DNA of 46,448 nt. Source: Verrucomicrobiaceae bacterium (GTDB taxonomy: Bacteria; Verrucomicrobiota; Verrucomicrobiia; Verrucomicrobiales; Verrucomicrobiaceae). Below, piece by piece: positions 8,615 through 16,177 of the stretch (within the stretch, counting starts at the first letter, position 1; each line of letters starts with the position of its first letter). A program made the translations under genes and the position numbers. Below the pieces are notes generated by a model. It searched no databases. It saw only the letters and a program-made list of their open reading frames with translations, and was not told the origin of the DNA. Where the stretch lies: NCBI GenBank assembly GCA_027489965.1, contig JAIXZA010000011.1, positions 1 through 46,448 on the forward strand. Direction: 5' to 3'.

Positions 8615-9259
8615 ATGGCAGTCCAGTACCTCCCCGGCAAAGAGCCCCATTCCCGCGAAAATCGTCTGATCTTCAAAAACATCGACCGAGTCGGTTACGA
8701 CCCGTCCATCGAATGCTACCTGAAGGACGGTGGTTATGAGCAGATGAAGGCTGCACTGAAGATGGAAAAAAGTGCCATCATCAACGAAGTCAAAGCTAGC
8801 GGCCTGCGTGGTCGTGGCGGCGCAGGCTTCCCTACTGGCGTGAAGTGGGGTTTCATTCCGCCTACCAATACCAAGCCTGTTTACTTGATCTGCAACGCTG
8901 ATGAATCGGAGCCGGGCACTTTCAAAGATCGCTACATCCTGCATCAGGACCCGCACCAGCTCATTGAAGGCATGGCCATCGCGTGCTTTGCGGTCAATGC
9001 CAAGCTAGCTTATATTTACATTCGCGAGGAATTCCCGCATGCGGCAAAGATCGTCGAAAAAGCCATCGCCGAAGCCAAGGCCAACGGCTTCCTTGGAAAA
9101 AACATTCTCGGAACTGGCTTTGATTGTGAGATCTACGTGCATCGCGGTGCAGGTGCCTACATCTGCGGAGAGGAAACAGGCTTGATTGAATCTCTCGAAG
9201 GCAAGCGCCCCTACCCGCGCATCAAACCACCTTACTTCCCAGCTGCCCTCGGCCTCTAA
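8615..9259 (+). CDS. nuoF: NADH-quinone oxidoreductase subunit F, 5' half (FMN/NADH-binding part), ends at in-frame TAA
   Basis: This frame encodes 214 residues from the ATG at 8615; a TTG at 8600 is a possible longer start. It has the FMN loop [16 protein letters not shown] (63-78), the NADH-binding [13 protein letters not shown] (93-105) and [20 protein letters not shown] (168-187). These are the flavin and nucleotide sites of complex I NuoF. The frame stops at TAA (9257-9259), where related proteins continue directly into the SLBB region. The rest of NuoF follows in the same frame at 9260. The two parts together give about 460 residues, close to normal NuoF length. No other nuo gene is nearby. 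The stop may be a nonsense mutation, a sequencing error or a true gene split. Confidence 0.88.
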   Translation: MAVQYLPGKEPHSRENRLIFKNIDRVGYDPSIECYLKDGGYEQMKAALKMEKSAIINEVKASGLRGRGGAGFPTGVKWGFIPPTNTKPVYLICNADESEPGTFKDRYILHQDPHQLIEGMAIACFAVNAKLAYIYIREEFPHAAKIVEKAIAEAKANGFLGKNILGTGFDCEIYVHRGAGAYICGEETGLIESLEGKRPYPRIKPPYFPAALGL

Positions 9260-10006
9260 ATGAGCCCGACCATCGTTAACAATGTCGAGTCCCTTTGCCA
9301 TGTGAAGCACATCCTCCAGATGGGTGGCGCGGAGTATGCCAAGCTCGGCACGCCGAACAACACAGGTACACGCATTCTTTGTGTCAGTGGTGACGTCGTG
9401 AATCCAGGATACTACGAAGTTGAAGTGGGCAAAGTCACCATGGGTGAAGTCATCAACGTCCTTTGCGGCGGCCTCAAGCCAGGGCGCAAACTGAAGGCAA
9501 TCATTCCAGGCGGTAGTTCATCCAAAGTGTTGCGTGCAGACGAAACCTATAAACTCAAAGATGGCCGTGAGATCGGCATCATGGACATCCCCATGGACTT
9601 TGACACCATGGCGCAATGCGGAACCATGGCCGGCTCAGGCGGCGTCATCATTATGGATGACAGTCGCAGCATGACTTGGGTCATCAATAACCTGAACAAC
9701 TTCTACGCCCACGAAAGCTGTGGCCAATGTACCCCTTGCCGCGAAGGCAGCCTGTGGATGAAAAAGATCAGCGACCGCATCGTCGGCGGCACCGCCAGCC
9801 CAGATGACGTGGATACCCTGGAAACAGTGGCGAATCAGATCGAAGGCAAAACCATCTGCGCCTTTGGCGAAGCCGCCTCATGGCCGACTCAAAGCTTCAT
9901 CAAGAAGTTCCGCGATGAACTCAAAGGGGACTGCAAAACTGAGCTGACCGGAAAAATCGTCTCCGACGAAGGACTCGTTGCTTCCGCTAAGCTCGTGAAA
10001 GCTTGA
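9260..10006 (+). CDS. nuoF: NADH-quinone oxidoreductase subunit F, 3' half (SLBB and 4Fe-4S part)
   Basis: The frame begins at ATG 9260, the codon directly after the TAA that ends the first half, and runs 248 residues. It starts with SPTIVNNVESLCHVKHI, the normal continuation of NuoF. An SLBB domain follows, and then the N3 iron-sulfur ligands ESCGQCTPCREG (C154, C157, C160) and C200 in KTICAFGEA. All cluster ligands are kept. If TAAATG allows termination-reinitiation, this half could be made as a separate polypeptide. Otherwise it is the dead remainder of a broken gene. Codon use and motif conservation show no decay, so any break is recent. Confidence 0.85.
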   Translation: MSPTIVNNVESLCHVKHILQMGGAEYAKLGTPNNTGTRILCVSGDVVNPGYYEVEVGKVTMGEVINVLCGGLKPGRKLKAIIPGGSSSKVLRADETYKLKDGREIGIMDIPMDFDTMAQCGTMAGSGGVIIMDDSRSMTWVINNLNNFYAHESCGQCTPCREGSLWMKKISDRIVGGTASPDDVDTLETVANQIEGKTICAFGEAASWPTQSFIKKFRDELKGDCKTELTGKIVSDEGLVASAKLVKA

Positions 10007-10156
10007 GTTTTGTTATCAGAGGACGCGCTTCTTTAGGATGGGCGTTTTGCTGTTTTTATAAGTCCCAAAAAAAATGCTTTTTGAATGAATGATTCTGTCA
10101 GACTCGCGTCTGAGAGATTGCTACCATTGAGGCAGCCTATCCAAACAAAAAACATC

Positions 10157-10663
10157 ATGAAAATATCCCTTCGTCATCTGGCTACTGTCGGTGTCCTTGG
10201 TATCGCCCTCACTTTCACCTCCTGCGTGAGCCCCTACTATGACGGCGGCTACTACGGGGGACCAGGTCCAGGCCAACAGCGCGGCACGGTCGTTGGCGCT
10301 CTAGGTGGTGGCGCGGTCGGTGGGATCATTGGCAATCAGAGCGGTCGTGGTCTTGAAGGTGCCGCCATAGGCGCTCTTCTAGGCGGCTTGGCAGGATCTA
10401 CGCTCGGTGCCAGTAACGATCAACGCTATTACGGCAACAATGTCGGCTATTATGGTCGTCCAGCTCCAGTCATGTATCGCCGTGTCGGTTATGGTTATGG
10501 AGGCCCCATCGGCTACGGAAATCCTTGCTATGGTGGCCGCTCCAGCTTTACCAGCATCTCCGTTGGTTCTGGTTTCGGCGGTGGCTGCGGTCCGCGCGGT
10601 TTCGGTGGAGGCCCCTTCATTGGAGGCGGATTCAACCGTGGCTTCGGCAACTCCTGCTGGTAA
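10157..10663 (+). CDS. Glycine-zipper lipoprotein
   Basis: From the ATG at 10157 the protein has 168 residues: a signal sequence MKISLRHLATVGVLGIALTF, then TSC with a probable lipidated cysteine. An upstream ATG at 10085 would bury this signal and is rejected. Residues about 45-85 form a glycine zipper (VGALGGGAVGGIIGNQSG and a second repeat), as in the 17-kDa surface antigen and SlyB-like families of outer-membrane lipoproteins. The tail is rich in Gly and Tyr. An outer-membrane role is inferred. A strong terminator follows. Confidence 0.72.
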   Translation: MKISLRHLATVGVLGIALTFTSCVSPYYDGGYYGGPGPGQQRGTVVGALGGGAVGGIIGNQSGRGLEGAAIGALLGGLAGSTLGASNDQRYYGNNVGYYGRPAPVMYRRVGYGYGGPIGYGNPCYGGRSSFTSISVGSGFGGGCGPRGFGGGPFIGGGFNRGFGNSCW

Positions 10664-10686
10664 AACTTAAACCCACAAACTCAGTG

Positions 10687-10715
10687 AAGCCCGGTCAAAT
10701 CGACCGGGCTTTTTT
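10687..10715 (+). terminator. Rho-independent terminator
   Basis: AAGCCCGGTC (10687-10696) pairs perfectly with GACCGGGCTT (10702-10711) around the loop AAATC, and the stem runs into TTTTTT (10710-10715). It ends the glycine-zipper lipoprotein transcript 24 bp after its stop. The stem overlaps the last codons of the convergent SWIM gene. Confidence 0.9.
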
Positions 10716-11540
10716 ATGGGCTGATTTCTTGGCGGGTAGCTTTGAAACGCGCGCTTTCTTTTCAGCCGACTTCTTGGTGGTCACTTTGTTCGAAGGTGCC
10801 TTCTTTTTCTTCGGCATAGAAGGCAGAAGCTCCGCTGAAGTCAGTTCGCCTAGATCAATGCCAAAAAGAGCCGAAAGATCCGTGCCTCCGAGTTCAGTGC
10901 CGGTATCGAGATCGTCCATTGTCCGGGAACTGGCATTGGCTAAAAGCTCAGCCTGATCGACCCCACGCAAAGTAAACAGAAGCTCTGGCTTGCTATCCAG
11001 CATCACTCCGACGCCATAGAGGATGGCTGAGACGTGCTTACACATGTCCGCATAATCCGGGCAGGAACAGTCAAAGCGGATCTCCTTGGGCTTGGGGAAA
11101 AGGCCGTCTTGAGGATCTGTCAGCACTTTCATCAGCCCATCACCGAGCTTGCCAGAAAGTAGATCCAGCATGGAACTAACCTGCCCTGCACTGGATTGGA
11201 CGATTTCCTGCCATTGTTGATCGGGCAAGGGCTTAATGCTGACGCTGGTGTCGTAAAGCTCTGATCCAGCAACAACGGCATTAAGTTTTCCGGGCGTAAT
11301 TTCCAGGTTATAGACCTTCCCCTGACGGAGATAGCTGCGCCCGCGTGGCAGGCGTGATTCATATAGCTGATAGGACTCAAGATTTCGACACCACGCCTGT
11401 CCCCAAAAGGTCGTGCAAAGCTTCTTTTGACCTTCTGGTGCTGATAGCACCTCAAAGCGTTCCCCACGTTTCACTCGCTTAGCGATCTCACGTTCAAGAC
11501 GCTTTTTCTGTTCTTTGATATCTTCGTAGGACCACCACAT
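10695..11540 (-). CDS. SWIM zinc-finger protein
   Basis: The 281-residue protein carries a SWIM motif, CSCPDYADMCKH (CxCx7CxH form), about residues 166-177. The N-terminal half (FWGQAWCRNLESY and RGRSYLRQGKVYNLEI) is typical of the SWIM proteins that accompany SNF2-type helicases. The C-terminal 50 residues are strongly basic (PKKKKAPSNK, KKSAEKKARV), suggesting nucleic-acid contact. No SNF2 helicase is present in the window. The stop codon lies inside a convergent terminator stem. It is the last gene after the DUF2868-like gene, 21 bp away. Its exact function is unknown. Confidence 0.85.
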   Translation of the reverse strand: MWWSYEDIKEQKKRLEREIAKRVKRGERFEVLSAPEGQKKLCTTFWGQAWCRNLESYQLYESRLPRGRSYLRQGKVYNLEITPGKLNAVVAGSELYDTSVSIKPLPDQQWQEIVQSSAGQVSSMLDLLSGKLGDGLMKVLTDPQDGLFPKPKEIRFDCSCPDYADMCKHVSAILYGVGVMLDSKPELLFTLRGVDQAELLANASSRTMDDLDTGTELGGTDLSALFGIDLGELTSAELLPSMPKKKKAPSNKVTTKKSAEKKARVSKLPAKKSAHKKARSI

Positions 11541-11561
11541 AAGCTCTATGAAAGATGAAGG

Positions 11562-12992
11562 TTAAATCCCTGCTCGACGAGCGGCGATGATGATCTCTTG
11601 TGCTACTCCTTGCAGCATTTCAGTCCAAAGTTTTTCACGACCAGCGAGCTTGTCCGGAGACCAGCGATTGCCAATACTGGTGGCGTCTAACAGCACAATG
11701 AGTTCGGCATCACGCTGGCGACTCGTCAGAACTTGCTTCACATCCAACACAAAACGACGCTGCACCTCCAATTCAGGGGTTGTCGCTAGATTAAAAACGA
11801 CAAAGACTCGCGAATGAGCGGGCTTCCATTCAGCGACAAAATCATCTTCATCCCCCAAAGGCACGGGGATCATTTCCGTCCCAATCATACGCCCAAAGCG
11901 GTCCCGAACGCCACGAGTCCAAACTTCACGATGAATGGGTGTGGCATCCGTGGCATGAATGAGCACGGTGATGACTTCCTGACCACCTTCGACACTACGT
12001 AGTGTGCGGATGAGATAAGTTTTCCATCCCAGTAAGCGCATCCTATTTAACATGACCGCATGAGCGCGCCAGACGCTCAAGACAGCCAATAAAAGCCGTG
12101 GCACGATGACGAGTAAAAAAAGCGTACCTGCATAGAGGTGAATCCACGGCAGAGCAGGCGAAGGTGAGGCAACCTTCCCCTGAGTGCGTTGCATTTTCAG
12201 CAGCTTCTCCAAAGGCAACGGTAAGCGCAGCGCTGAAGAAGCTGGCTTAAAGAGTGTGCCAAAGAAACTCTGCGCCTGCTGGTCAGAAAGTATGGTACTT
12301 TCCCAGACCGCACGATACTCCTTTGACCAACCATGAACATACAGGCCGACAGCACTACCCAAAGCCAACATCGCAGCCCCCACGTGTAGCCAAGCCCGGA
12401 AACGTCGCTGCCAGCGCTCCAAGGCAGGCGCATCAGCTAGCTGAGAAAAGCGCTGATCCACAGACATTCCAGTGGGCACGTCCCCTTCACCACTGCGGTC
12501 CGCGGGACTCGGACTCAGACAACGCGCCAACCATTCAAGCATGGGGCTGCGTCCTTCCGATTTCAACTCAAGAACCAAGGCCGCCGCCATGATCACCCCA
12601 TTCCAAGCCAAGACGCCGACTAATGGCAGAGCTAAAAGATTAAACTCAGCTTCCTGCCCTAGCCCAGAAACGGCATAGCCTAATAGGAGCGCTGCAATCC
12701 AGCCAGCAATCATCCATGAAGTACGCCCTTGGACAACCGTGAGCCTTTCCATGACCCTAACAAGCGATCCGCTCCAGCCGATGACTTCCTGTTCAAGCTT
12801 GCGAGATCGACGCAATAAGAATGCCTCTTCACGGTTGCTAATGCGATCACTTTGGATCATTTCAGACGTCAGTCCCGCACAGGTGCGGCCCGTAGCCTCG
12901 CGACGCCGTTCTTGGGTCAGGAGCAGACCTTCGGTATCTCCTTCCTCGATTGCGCGCCAGCGCAGAATGGTCAGCCAGTCGTTCCAGTCCAT
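11562..12992 (-). CDS. DUF2868-like membrane protein
   Basis: The 476-residue protein has two pairs of membrane segments, around residues 93-140 and 205-225, and another near 290-315. The motif LYVHGWSKEYRAVWEST matches the conserved part of DUF2868 proteins as I recall them. In other bacteria these sit beside a DUF3482 GTPase, but none is seen here. The C-terminal 120 residues are soluble (ITVLIHATDATPIHREVW, ELIVLLDATSIGNRWSPDK). It starts 12 bp after the dciA stop, which suggests co-transcription. Function unknown. Confidence 0.7.
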   Translation of the reverse strand: MDWNDWLTILRWRAIEEGDTEGLLLTQERRREATGRTCAGLTSEMIQSDRISNREEAFLLRRSRKLEQEVIGWSGSLVRVMERLTVVQGRTSWMIAGWIAALLLGYAVSGLGQEAEFNLLALPLVGVLAWNGVIMAAALVLELKSEGRSPMLEWLARCLSPSPADRSGEGDVPTGMSVDQRFSQLADAPALERWQRRFRAWLHVGAAMLALGSAVGLYVHGWSKEYRAVWESTILSDQQAQSFFGTLFKPASSALRLPLPLEKLLKMQRTQGKVASPSPALPWIHLYAGTLFLLVIVPRLLLAVLSVWRAHAVMLNRMRLLGWKTYLIRTLRSVEGGQEVITVLIHATDATPIHREVWTRGVRDRFGRMIGTEMIPVPLGDEDDFVAEWKPAHSRVFVVFNLATTPELEVQRRFVLDVKQVLTSRQRDAELIVLLDATSIGNRWSPDKLAGREKLWTEMLQGVAQEIIIAARRAGI

Positions 12993-13004
12993 GTGCTTCA
13001 GGGA

Positions 13005-13382
13005 TCAGCCATGCTTCAGCCTGACATCTTTGATGCCAGCGCTTTTGAGTTGGGTTTGTAACTTCTTTAAAATGCGTGTCCGCTCCATGGCCAAAGCATG
13101 ATGAACCGTTGGTTGAAGTACACGCACCATCAAAACTCCACGCAGGATGGAGTCGGGACGCGAATGCTGAAACAGGAAATCACCCACGATGTCACGCCAG
13201 GCAGCCAACACTTCCTCAAGCTTCATTCGATCGGCAATCCCCGCCTGGGCAACGATCTTTCCCACAAGATCCGCTACACTCAGCGCAGGCAGATCCAGAA
13301 TCGGCCCTTCGTCCACTCCGCGCCAAGCAGACACCATCGCATGGCGACGGCGCTGAGCATAGGTGGGGATTCGATTGGACAT
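13005..13382 (-). CDS. DciA-like (DUF721) protein
   Basis: The 125-residue protein has the DUF721 layout: AAWRDIVGDFLFQHSRPDSI (W62 and the IVG motif), then a beta segment GVLMVRVLQPTVHHALAMER and a final helix with LKSAGIKDVRL. DUF721 includes DciA, which loads the replicative helicase DnaB in bacteria that lack DnaC. Such a role here is likely but inferred. The gene heads a DciA, DUF2868, SWIM series on the minus strand. Confidence 0.8.
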   Translation of the reverse strand: MSNRIPTYAQRRRHAMVSAWRGVDEGPILDLPALSVADLVGKIVAQAGIADRMKLEEVLAAWRDIVGDFLFQHSRPDSILRGVLMVRVLQPTVHHALAMERTRILKKLQTQLKSAGIKDVRLKHG

Positions 13383-13588
13383 GCTGCCAAGATGAACAAG
13401 GGCGGAGCAAAATGCGAGAACTTAAAGCAACCAAGAATATCCTTTCCACTCAAACCACAGTTACCATCATGAATCAGGTCAAATCCTTTGCACGAACCTT
13501 GCTTGCTGGGCCAACAGCTCTCCATTCCGAAAACCAGCAACTACTCACAATGAGTGGAATTGGACAAATCAGCCTTATTGAGCAGCCT
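13383..13588. other. Intergenic region between scpA end and dciA start
   Basis: This 206-bp spacer presumably contains the promoter of the dciA series. A plus-strand frame crosses it but has no recognisable sequence and continues antisense into scpA. I see no repeat or RNA structure. Confidence 0.4.
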
Positions 13589-14323
13589 TCACTTCACGGG
13601 CCGGATCACCACGATCTCACCTAGCATCTGCTCCTGCTCGACCATCAGATGATTCAGTTTCATAAGCTCCAGCACCGCTAAGAAAGTCACGATCACTTCC
13701 ACTCGACTTGCCGCATCGCTGAACAGGTTCTCAAAGCGCACTCTGGCCCCCATTGGAATGGCTTCAAGCAAATGCTCGATCTTATCAGCCACCGTGTAGC
13801 GGTCACTCACGATCTCTCGAATATCGGTCGTATTCTCGAAGCGCTTCAACACGCGCTGGAAAGCCCGAATCAGATCAAAAATACCCACCTCACCCACGAT
13901 GTCAGGCTGCTCCGAAAGATCCAGCGGCTCTGGATTCGTGGCAAAGAACTCATCTCCCTTGATCTCTTGGTGACCCAGAAATTGAGCGGCATCCTTGAAC
14001 TTTTTATACTCCACCAACTGACGGATCAGCTCCCATCTTGGATCTTCCTCGTCGGCATCGTCCTCCGGTGGTTGCAGGGTTTGCGGCAGCAGTTCGCGGC
14101 TTTTGATGTACATCAAATTGGCTGCCATGACGATGAACTCGCTGGCTAGCTCCACATTCAGCATCTTGAAGGTATTGATGTAGGCCAGGTATTGCTTTGT
14201 GATACGCTCAATCGAGACTTCATAGATCCCGATCTCATCCTTCTTGATGAGATACAGGAGAAGATCGAGGGGGCCCTCGAAAATCTCCAACTTCACTTTA
14301 TAATCCTTATCGTCCACTCGCAA
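13589..14323 (-). CDS. scpA: Segregation and condensation protein A
   Basis: The 244-residue protein opens with KLEIFEGPLDLLLYLIKKDE, the kleisin N-terminal helix that binds the SMC neck. The ScpA motif YIKSRELLP follows near residue 72. An acidic linker EDDADEEDP lies about 87-95 and the C-terminal winged helix ends with FLAVLELMKLNHL. ScpA bridges SMC heads in bacterial condensin and helps chromosome segregation. scpB is not adjacent. The gene lies 39 bp downstream of the alcohol dehydrogenase gene on the same strand. Confidence 0.94.
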   Translation of the reverse strand: MRVDDKDYKVKLEIFEGPLDLLLYLIKKDEIGIYEVSIERITKQYLAYINTFKMLNVELASEFIVMAANLMYIKSRELLPQTLQPPEDDADEEDPRWELIRQLVEYKKFKDAAQFLGHQEIKGDEFFATNPEPLDLSEQPDIVGEVGIFDLIRAFQRVLKRFENTTDIREIVSDRYTVADKIEHLLEAIPMGARVRFENLFSDAASRVEVIVTFLAVLELMKLNHLMVEQEQMLGEIVVIRPVK

Positions 14324-14362
14324 AGCTATGAGCAGGACAAAGCCGGATGCGAGGGGAAAAAT

Positions 14363-15352
14363 TCACTTCACCTGCACCGCCGCTTTCACCACACCTGAAA
14401 GAGGCTTCACCCACTCCGCCATCTGCACGGGCAGCTCTTCAAACCCGCAACGGTGCGTGATCCAGGGGCGCGTATCAATCTGGCCTGATTGGATCAATCC
14501 GAGAATACGCGGAAAGTCAGCACTCACCGCATTCCGACTGGCTAGCAGAGTCAACTCACGGCGGTGAAACAACGGATCATCCAGCAGCACCGGTTCCTTG
14601 GTGATCCCGACATAGACAATTCGTCCAGTAAATCGCACCAAAGTCAGAGTCCTCGCCATGGATCCAGGGTGGCCAGTGGCATCAAAGACCACCTGCGCAC
14701 AGGGCTCATCTGGGAGACTCTCAACCACACGAACGCCTGTATAATGTTGCTTCACAAACGCGCGCCGAGAGTCGCTCAAATCCAGCACTGTGATCACCGA
14801 TCCCGTGAGCCGGGCAAACTCGAGTACCGTCAGCCCGATCGGACCCGCACCGATGATCAGCACATCCTCTCCAGGCTGAATGCTAGCGCGATTCACCGCA
14901 TGGCAACCAATCGCCAGAGTCTCTACCAGAGCCAATTGCTCAAAACTCAACTCGTTGCAGGGATGCAATTTATCAGCAGGCAGGATTAAGCGCTCACGCA
15001 TGCCGCCATCCCCATGCACCCCCAGCACCTGCAGCGTCTCACAGCAGTTCGTTTTCCCCTGTCGACAGGCATGACAATGACCACAATTCAAATACGGCTC
15101 CACCGAACAGCGATCCCCTATCTTCAAGTGCGTCACACCATCCCCTAAAGCTAGCACTTCCACGCCTAGCTCATGGCCCAGAATGCGCGGATACTCGATG
15201 AAGGGCATCTTGCCCAAAAAACCGCTGATATCCGTCCCACAGATACCGATCGCACGGATCGCTACCAGCGCCTGACCAGCCAGAGGAGCCGCAGCCTCAG
15301 GCAGATCCATCAGGGTCAAACATCCCGGTTCGGTCAATGAAAGCGCTTTCAT
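14363..15352 (-). CDS. Zinc-dependent medium-chain alcohol/polyol dehydrogenase
   Basis: The 329-residue protein is an MDR-family enzyme. The catalytic zinc ligands are C38 (GICGTD) and H60-E61 (GHE). The structural zinc cysteines are C90, C93, C96 and C104 (CGHCHACRQGKTNC). The Rossmann motif is GAGPIGL (about 168-174), followed by TVLDLSDSRR, where the aspartate suggests NAD(H). The set resembles L-idonate, galactitol or threonine dehydrogenase-like proteins, but the substrate is unknown. It lies 11 bp downstream of uppS, so the two are probably co-transcribed. Confidence 0.88.
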   Translation of the reverse strand: MKALSLTEPGCLTLMDLPEAAAPLAGQALVAIRAIGICGTDISGFLGKMPFIEYPRILGHELGVEVLALGDGVTHLKIGDRCSVEPYLNCGHCHACRQGKTNCCETLQVLGVHGDGGMRERLILPADKLHPCNELSFEQLALVETLAIGCHAVNRASIQPGEDVLIIGAGPIGLTVLEFARLTGSVITVLDLSDSRRAFVKQHYTGVRVVESLPDEPCAQVVFDATGHPGSMARTLTLVRFTGRIVYVGITKEPVLLDDPLFHRRELTLLASRNAVSADFPRILGLIQSGQIDTRPWITHRCGFEELPVQMAEWVKPLSGVVKAAVQVK

Positions 15353-15363
15353 AGCAAGACACC

Positions 15364-16083
15364 TCAGACAGCCCCAAAGCGCCGATGCCGCTTCGCATAG
15401 GCATTCACAGCCTCAATCAATTCCTCTTTGCCAAAGTCAGGCCAAAACTTGTCCGTGATGTAAAACTCCGTGTAGCTCAACTGCCACAGCAGGAAGTTAG
15501 ACAGGCGCATCTCACCACTCGTGCGGATTAGTAGGTCTGGATCAGGATAGTAGCGCGTGTAGAGATGCTTGCTGAAGACATCCACATCAATCATGCCCTT
15601 ATCCAAATGCCCACGCTCCACGCTTTCGATCAGGCTCTTCACGCCATCAATGATCTCCTCACGGCCCCCGTAACTCAGCGCCAGGATCAGCGTCAGCCCC
15701 GTATTTTGAGAGGTCGATTCAATGGATCGGTGCAACTGCGCCTGACAACTCTGCGGCAGATCATGCAGTCGGCCGATGGCCTGGAGGCGGATGTTTTGCT
15801 CCAGCATTTCAGGCGTCTTCTCGCGCAAAAACAACTCCAGTAAATGCATCAGTGCTTCCACCTCACGCTGCGGGCGCTTCCAGTTCTCTGAGGAAAAAGC
15901 ATACAGGGTCAGAAATTCCACCCCAAGCTCACTGCACCCCTCCGTGACACGCCTCACCGTCTCCGCACCTTGGCGATGTCCTTCAGTGCGAGGCAAGCCA
16001 CGTTCCTTGGCCCAGCGGCCATTGCCATCCATGATGATGGCGATGTGACGCGGGACATTCTTGAGATCTTCGGCTGCTGGCAT
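15364..16083 (-). CDS. uppS: Isoprenyl transferase (undecaprenyl diphosphate synthase)
   Basis: From the ATG at 16083 the protein has 239 residues, the normal length. The open frame continues upstream to 16443, but that 120-residue extension is arginine/serine-rich, is antisense to the esterase gene and is not family-like. Motifs are IIMDGNGRWAK (catalytic D19), LYAFSSENWKRP, LSYGGREEI and LLIRTSGEMRLSNFLLWQ. The enzyme condenses isopentenyl diphosphate onto farnesyl diphosphate to make the lipid carrier for peptidoglycan and O-antigen. cdsA, often its neighbour, is not here. Confidence 0.95.
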   Translation of the reverse strand: MPAAEDLKNVPRHIAIIMDGNGRWAKERGLPRTEGHRQGAETVRRVTEGCSELGVEFLTLYAFSSENWKRPQREVEALMHLLELFLREKTPEMLEQNIRLQAIGRLHDLPQSCQAQLHRSIESTSQNTGLTLILALSYGGREEIIDGVKSLIESVERGHLDKGMIDVDVFSKHLYTRYYPDPDLLIRTSGEMRLSNFLLWQLSYTEFYITDKFWPDFGKEELIEAVNAYAKRHRRFGAV

Positions 16084-16177
16084 GGTGCGGATTAATAGCA
16101 GTCTATCAGGAAGTGCAAACCCGCACCACTCTTCTCTGCAACTTTCCTCCCCATACCGGAGTTTACCCTGCCCGATC

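Noticed and set aside
10525..10956. Plus-strand frame overlapping the lipoprotein end and the SWIM gene
   Set aside because: It runs through the strong terminator at 10687-10715 and is antisense to the SWIM gene.
13076..13624. Plus-strand frame of 182 codons crossing dciA and the spacer to scpA
   Set aside because: It is antisense to dciA and has low-complexity content without a domain or a convincing start.
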